Assembly: GCA_025531455.1 (NCBI GenBank)
Contig: JAMYHL010000051.1
Location: 236,325 to 300,324 of the forward strand
Direction: 5' to 3'
DNA length: 64,000 bases
Origin: Apiotrichum sp. Y4204
Lineage: Eukaryota > Basidiomycota > Tremellomycetes > Trichosporonales > Trichosporonaceae
A program made the position numbers and the translations under genes. The notes under the pieces are model-generated. The model saw nothing but the letters and a program-made list of their open reading frames with translations, was not told where the DNA came from and did no database searches. Below are positions 56,660 through 64,000 of the stretch, one piece after another. Each line of letters starts with the position of its first letter. The stretch's first letter is position 1.

Positions 56660-58345
56660 GGCGACGGGGTGGCGGCGGGTCCACCTGCGACGGAGGCCGG
56701 ACGGATCGCGGCGGAGGATGCGGATGCGGGGTGGGCGGGACAGTGGTAGCGAGGAGATGTGTGTATGAGGTGGGTGTCGACCTGATGAGTAGTAAGAATC
56801 AAAGGTCGATTGGTGGTTGTCAGGAGGAGCAGTGTGAAGAATGGCACTACAAAGTGGAGAATGTGAGGGGTGAGCGATTGGTGGAGTGTGGAGTGCAGAG
56901 AGAGTGCAGAGTGAGTGTGGAGTGATGACTACACAGGTGCACAGGGTGGGGGGGCGGGGGAAGGGAGAGAGAGAGTGGGTGAGAAAGTGGGGCGGAAGCA
57001 GAGAGGCCCACAGGAAATGGCAGGCAGGGCAGGGCAAGGGGGAACAGCCAGGGGCTAGTGCGCTAGTGGGTGTTGATCATGATGGGCATGATTCGCAGGA
57101 ACGGGAGCATCCAAGTGGGAGATCTTCTGCACGGCCCCGCACTCTGGCCACTCACTCTGATGATTCAGTCGGGCGACAGCCTCTGTGCACTTCCATCTGC
57201 AAGCTCTACAAGTTACAAGCGGGGCTCGCATTTGCTCGGTCTTATCAGCCGACCCGATATCCAAGCGAGAAGAAGAGGCGGTGGGTGGCGACAAACCAGT
57301 GCGCCAGTGCTCTCAGTGCTCCGCTCCCACGTTGTTTAGCGACTCGGCTAGACTCGGAGGCTCGGCCAAATCTGAATGGGCGATCAGGTGATCGCCCACC
57401 TGACCCACCGCCCGTGACGTCCCCTGATGCTGATCACTGCCAGGGAGGGGACGCGGCTCCGACGCGTGGTATGATACAATGGATGAAGGCCATTAAGTAG
57501 TACAGAAACAATTGATACCGGAACTGGAATGGCTTGGATGAGGAAGAGCATGCATAGTGACTCCACAGGAGGCGATGAAACGCGCGAAACTTGAGGCCTG
57601 CAACTTGCAAGAGTGGAGCGCTGACATCCCTACTTGGACGCAGCGGGGCAGTAGAGCTCGAGGAACGGCAGCCTGGAACCTGGATTCCGCGGAGCACCGG
57701 AGCGCCGGTGCATTTTCGACGTCATGTGCAGAGATGCGACGCGGCGGGGTTGCCATCCTCTGCTTCTGCAAATCTTGGCGCGTGGCGCGTGGCGGTGTGG
57801 CGAGGCGAGGTTGTCACGCCGCACTCGCAGGTTCTTGTCTCGCTCCTCTGCAGATGCCGCGCGGTTACACAGGCCGTAGACGGGTGCGAATCGTCTGGCT
57901 TCTGGCTTCCGGCTTGCGTTTCCTGGTGTCGCCATGGTGGCGTTGTGGAACACACGTGGAGAGCGAGAAGGAGGCAGAGAACTAGAGAACAGCGAGAAGC
58001 GCAAGAAATCCCGTCTCGGAACAGGGGAGACACTATGCTTCGGGGTGGTCTGCGGGCTGCACAGCTAATGTCAGCATCGGGGTGCGGGGCTGCCGTCAGC
58101 GATGCGTCTCGGAGGTGTCAGCGGCATCTCCTCAGTCGTGTGAGTCTGTATCACCAGTCAGGGGTCATTGGTCAGCACTCCTGGATTCAATCATGAGGAG
58201 CACCATGCCTCGGCATGTCGTCAGAATCGGGCTTCGGCGCCTTGCTTCGACGGTGACACCATCCTCGGCCATGTACCAGCCGGTTAGTGATCAGCCCCCG
58301 CGACTCAATCATAAATATGTACATAGACGACCTCGCTTCGCGGCA
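56660..58345. other. Intergenic region
   Basis: About 1.7 kb covering the PTC7 leader (pyrimidine-rich on the minus strand up to about 57000) and the 3' side of ADI1. No gene is recognised. Confidence 0.5.
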
Positions 58346-59415
58346 TTACGCAATGGCCGAGAGGTACTCCCTGCGCGAGTCGTGCGCGTCGGTGCCGCCG
58401 TCGGCGCGCGAGTACGGCGTCCACTTGGGCTCCTCCTGGAACAGGCGCATGGCCGTGATCGTGTTGCCCTCGTCGACGGTGAAGCGGTGGTAGATTCTGG
58501 TATTAGCAAGTGCGATAGTCGCTGCATGAATAGGCGATGGGCTTGTCGAGTGTGTCTGGTCTCGTAGCCTTCTGTAAGTCTTGCAGTCTTCCGCATGTCT
58601 CGCAGACGTTTGCAATTCCGCAGCCATTGGTGATGGCAAACCGGGTGTCTGCCCCGTCCCCCGAGATGGACGTTCAGAGAAGGACTTCTTTCGATAACAG
58701 AGGAGGGTGCCCAGACAGGAGGCAGAGCATCCTCGTCCCTCCCAAGGAGCTGTCGCTCAAAGAGACCGACCGGGCCAGCCAGCGATCGACCCGCTGGCCA
58801 AGAGCGGACGCCAGCCTCTGCCCATCACACACACGTTCTCGCCTGTCTTCGCCTGTCCTCGCCTTTAATTCCACTCACCCGGGAGGAAGCACAATAAGGT
58901 CGCCCTTCTCCATCGCAATGCGCACCCATCGGCTGTCCGACGCGTCTGCCATCAGCTCCACCAGGCTTCCAACTTCCACAACATACCGCGGACATCGAAG
59001 AATCCCGACCCGCCAACAATGAAGCGGACCTCCTCGTCGTCATGCAAGTGCCTGCCGTCAGCTACGCCCAACACCACACACACTCGTCAAAGAACTGGCG
59101 GATCTTGGACTCGTACGCCTCCCCGAGTCCCTCGGGGGTAACGTTGATCTGGTCGCGCTGGATGTCAGTACCGGACCGCAGACGCTTCTCGCACGTTCTT
59201 GTATCCCCGTTCTTTGGAAAACGCGTCAATCTCCGCCTGCCACTTGCCCTCGGCGTCGATCGGGATCTCGCGGTACGTCACGCCGAGGCGCGCGAGCGCC
59301 TCGAGGGGAACGGCCTCGCCAGAGTCGTGGGCCAGGCGCTGGTCGCCGCTGGAGGTCAGCGGGCTACGTTTTGCGGAGGAGCTCACGGGATGTCGTCGTA
59401 GATGTAGGCCCTCAT
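58346..59415 (-). CDS. ADI1: Acireductone dioxygenase
   Basis: Six exons (59415-59387, 59348-59195, 59157-59084, 59051-58987, 58945-58879, 58496-58346) give 179 aa, the normal ARD length. The spliced protein starts [20 protein letters not shown] and has the metal-binding cupin residues in [20 protein letters not shown] (two His and a Glu) and the later [12 protein letters not shown] (His), with [14 protein letters not shown] between. ARD oxidises the acireductone of the methionine salvage pathway; with Fe2+ it makes the methionine precursor. The splice pattern is hard to see by ORF alone because exons are 29-154 nt and introns mostly 32-41 nt. The last intron (382 nt) is an outlier. It is divergent from the GCK-III kinase gene. 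Confidence 0.93.
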
Positions 59416-59760
59416 TGCGGATTAGATTATGTGGGGAGAATACAACACTGCGAAGCGAGATACAAGATCGCTGATTTCTTCTCCGATGTCATCGTCGGAC
59501 TTTGAGATTGCGACATTTCCATTTCACGCATGTGCGTGCCCCCCTCTCGATTTCTATGGATTTGTCAGGATCAGGGTGGATGTGGGGGTGGTATTACATA
59601 ATAAGTAGTTGTTTTCACTCGCTCGACGCGTGTGATTTTTGCCACCACACCCTTCCCTATTTCCCGCCCCACAGCCCTGACGAGCCAAACATTGATCCAT
59701 GGACAACATCCACAACTCTCATCCTCCCTATCACCACCTTTACCTGCACACACCACCACC
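59416..59760. promoter_or_regulatory. Divergent promoter, ADI1 and kinase
   Basis: This 345-bp gap lies between two divergent ATGs and must hold both promoters. It is rich in C and T on the plus strand close to the kinase ATG, like other leaders here. No specific site is recognised. Confidence 0.5.
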
Positions 59761-61545
<1,785 letters not shown>

Positions 61546-61971
61546 ATGAAGACGATTTATCTGTTATTTGTTGTAGGCGACTCAATGCATGTAGGACAGG
61601 TGATGCTGATGAACGGAGCTACAGCCAGAGCAATACGGGCATACAGATCATTATGGGAGGCACAGGGCGAGCGTCTCTGGTACAGTATGGACGAGATGGG
61701 AGTTACAACATTATTGGGCACAGAGACGGAGATGCGTATAGGGGAATTTGGCCTCGACTAGTTCGGGTCGGGGCGCAGCTGACGGGACAGGCGAGCAGAC
61801 AGTCTGGGTGGGTGTGGTCGTGAGGAATCGGTATTACAGTTCGATTTAAGAACTGATGGGACAGGCTAATGGGCGGCTTTGGCGGGTGTGGTCGTGAGTA
61901 ATCGGGATAACTGTCAGTTTGCTTTAGTCGATTCTCACGGCGAAGATCGGCAGGCTTGTCGTCTTGAGACC
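61546..61971. other. Spacer with a direct repeat
   Basis: This 426-bp stretch lies between the kinase and the USP-like gene, and has lower GC than the kinase. It contains a 59-bp imperfect direct repeat, listed separately, and no convincing frame. Confidence 0.55.
61779..61911. repeat. 59-bp imperfect direct repeat, period 74
   Basis: Two copies, 61779-61837 and 61853-61911, share CTGAYGGGACAGGC at one end and GGGTGTGGTCGTGAG followed by AATCGG near the other. They stand 15 bp apart, immediately downstream of the USP-like gene. Confidence 0.8.
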
Positions 61972-63418
61972 CTATTCTCGCTCGTATACGACGTGAGAAA
62001 TGGGAGCCTGGATGGCCGGGTCTGGCCTGATATTGTTTAAGTCATTTCCAAGGCGCTCGACCCGGTCTTCGTCGACAAGGTACACGCCATCCTTGGCAAA
62101 TACCACGGTACTCATGTGGTCTTCATGGCCTGGGACACCGCGAAACAGAACGATGGCGACGAGCCGCCAGCGTCGGCCAGCTCCAAACCGATCCTTTAAG
62201 AACTCATCTACCGAGATAACCCGCGGCACCCTCGCACGCTCTGCAGCCTCCGCGTCCCATTGATTAATGTTGAGTACGAGTACTTGATCGTGGACAACCG
62301 AGTACGCGGTGCGGAAGGTCGAGGCACGTTGGCAGGTAGGGCAGATCTGCTTCGATTCCCGGATCAGACTGGAACTGTAGAGCTCATTAATGGTGACAGG
62401 GCCGGATCCGGGGCTGTTATTATCAACAGTCCACGAGTCAACGACAGTGTCAGATGAAAGTGACATCATCAGGTCGCACCGGAGGCATGAGACCTTGCCT
62501 GTAAAGCGGTTTGTCATGATCTGTGAAAAGCAGGCGGGGGGCGCAAACCTGTCGAGATACCGCAGCAGGCTGAAAGCGACGCGTCGGGGGTCCTGAACCT
62601 CTTGGTGATTATAGATAATGCCTTTCTCTGCTGTGAGTTTGCGAGGTCATCTGTAGGACTCACGCTGCAAGGCCTTCGCCAAGTTGATGCCCGAGATTGG
62701 CGTCCTGTCGCCTACCTTCTTCAATGAATTATAAAGGGCGAGGACCTCCCTGCCAACGCAGTCATGTCTGACGGAGTTATCGTTCCCGAGATGTTTTTGG
62801 ACGAGAGTTACGAAGGAGACGCAGTTGAACAATGGACAGAAAACAGCGGGCAGCCAATACAGTTTACTGCCAACAGGGTTGGAGATCCCAAGAGGAAGGC
62901 ACTTGAAGACACTTTCGCTATTGGGGTTAGAGGTGCCAAGTGAACGGGCTGCGTTGGCATTGCCAGTTCTGTTGATTCCATCGCTCTCCTGCTGAATTCC
63001 CATCTTGTTCACGAAAATGTCCCAGTCCTAAAGTGTAAGCGGCACTTAACACTCTGTGGACTTACCTTCTCAAAGTCCCGTGGATTTCCGTCAGGATCCA
63101 GCTTTCTCTTGAGATTGCCTGCCGTCTGTGCCGACCTGTGATGCACAACTCGCCGTTGTTCTGATATCAACGGATACATCTTGCTCCCGACATACCGTCT
63201 TTCACATAGCTTCGCGCGGCATCTACAGCGCTCCTGTGCGCGATGTACCCCCGCCGTTTGAGGAAGTTTTGGAGGTTAGTCGAGGACCAGGTCTTGATCG
63301 TCTTCCATTCATTCAACTTTGTAATGACGTCGGAGATGGCGCGGAGCTGGTCGAAGTCTTTGAGGATGATAAGAGCCTCCGGGCTTTCCGCTGGGTTTAA
63401 GCGTGCCGCTCGGGGCAT
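61972..63418 (-). CDS. Divergent USP-fold protein, catalytic cysteine missing
   Basis: Four exons (63418-63196, 63118-63066, 63027-62664, 62627-61972) give 431 aa. The order of blocks matches a ubiquitin-specific protease: a Cys-box-like GISNPVGSKLYWLPAVFCPL about residues 139-158, QDPRRVAFSLLRYL at 225 in the exact spacing of the QDAxEF box, zinc-finger pairs CLRC (261-264) and CPTC (309-312), VLVLNINQW, and a His-box-like GHEDHMSTVVF with H384 followed by VYLVDEDRV. The nucleophile Cys position is occupied by Leu (SKLYW), so it is probably not an active protease. The N-terminal 130 residues are unlike known domains. Codon use is less C/G-ending than in neighbours, a sign of a young or fast-evolving gene. 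Introns are 77, 38 and 36 nt. The USP call is by pattern only. Confidence 0.65.
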
Positions 63419-64000
63419 GGTAAGTTAGGAAGGGTTTGAGATGAACCGTTAATGGATGGATGAGAATGAGAATGAGGACGGACAAAGAATGAGGATAGAA
63501 GGATGAGGAGAAGGAGAAACATGGATAGAAGAATTGTAGCGGAATAAAGAGAGATATGGACATGACTTTGGGCGAAGGAAGGAATTGAAGGAAGGAAGGT
63601 AAGAAGAACGAAGGAAGGAAAGGCAAGAGTCAGCAGCTGCAGCAGAAGAGTTAGATGAGCTAAGAGTGGAAGGAGGGAAGGCACTCAAGTACGTCGGATC
63701 TCTGACCGGGTCCAGTGTGGCGAGTGTGGCACCGCCTCAGCATGCCACACGCTACTACCACCATCCACCCACGTCGATCCACCCACGTCGTTACTCATTC
63801 TTCCACCTCAAAACACCTGAGTCGAAATCGATGCGTCAAGAGGTCAGAATTAAGCGTCAGCGACCCGAATATAGTGCTGCCTTCCCGGAGAACCACTGTA
63901 GACGTCCCATGGATGCATAACCACTACTGCAACACAGCTAAAAGGTACAGGCACTTGGTGCTACTTCTGCCGTCCAAGGCTCTTTTCTCGTCTTCCTATG
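63419..64000. other. Right-end spacer
   Basis: A G/A-rich stretch (about 63440-63640, GGAAGGAAGG and GAATGAGAATGAGG motifs) is the pyrimidine-rich promoter/leader of the minus-strand USP-like gene. To the right nothing is recognised before the window ends. Confidence 0.5.

Noticed and set aside
56660..57037. Upstream in-frame extension of the PTC7 gene (126 codons)
   Set aside because: It is rich in P, S, H and T with leader-like pyrimidine runs; the downstream ATG begins a good mitochondrial presequence.

Overview
The window is nuclear DNA of a basidiomycete yeast. A tremellomycete of the Trichosporonales type is most likely, though this is inferred from gene style and not from a database match. 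It is GC-rich, and its genes are split by many very short introns, mostly 32 to 50 nt, with GTGAGT or GTAAGT donors and a CTGAC/CTAAC branch site just before the acceptor. The genes are ordinary fungal ones: CLU1, PDI1, UBA4, LCL2, ADI1, MTM1, PTC7, a GCK-III kinase and a GPI-type copper radical oxidase. Twenty-two protein genes have spliced frames that close exactly, one small gene is tentative, and there are three tRNA genes. No transposon, CRISPR array, rRNA or complete repeat family was seen.

Layout. 0.5-4.2 kb: a DUF952 protein, a PaiB-like FMN-binding protein and a small membrane protein. 5.3-8.8 kb: a divergent pair made of an NCS1 uracil/allantoin-type permease and a DCG1-like hydantoin/Asp-Glu racemase, sharing a promoter with clustered GATA motifs; this looks like a small nitrogen-salvage module. 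9.0-13.1 kb: an NGL2-type RNA exonuclease and an unrecognised membrane/coiled-coil protein. 14-20 kb: an atypical bZIP regulator with a long leader and an aspartic protease without a visible signal peptide. 22.5-29.7 kb: a membrane-anchored GT4 glycosyltransferase converging on CLU1. 32.5-36.7 kb: PDI1, UBA4 and LCL2. 36.8-38.2 kb: tRNA-Thr(AGT), tRNA-Asp(GTC) and tRNA-Pro(CGG), the last two with introns. 39.5-43.2 kb: a DUF2433+RRM RNA-binding protein converging on a SAM methyltransferase. 43.2-48.6 kb: a 5.4 kb stretch with no convincing gene. 48.7-56.7 kb: the copper radical oxidase, an AT-hook protein, the mitochondrial carrier MTM1 and the mitochondrial phosphatase PTC7. 58.3-61.5 kb: ADI1 and a GCK-III kinase, divergent from a 345 bp promoter. 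61.9-63.4 kb: a lower-GC gene encoding a divergent ubiquitin-specific-protease fold that has lost its catalytic cysteine, behind a 59 bp direct repeat.

Most genes are unrelated housekeeping functions. The working groups that can be argued for are the permease/racemase pair, the two mitochondrial genes MTM1 and PTC7 (convergent, 155 bp apart), and ER secretion (PDI1 and LCL2 lie close together). The USP-like pseudoenzyme, the bZIP protein missing its invariant asparagine, and the GATA-controlled permease/racemase pair are the most interesting items.
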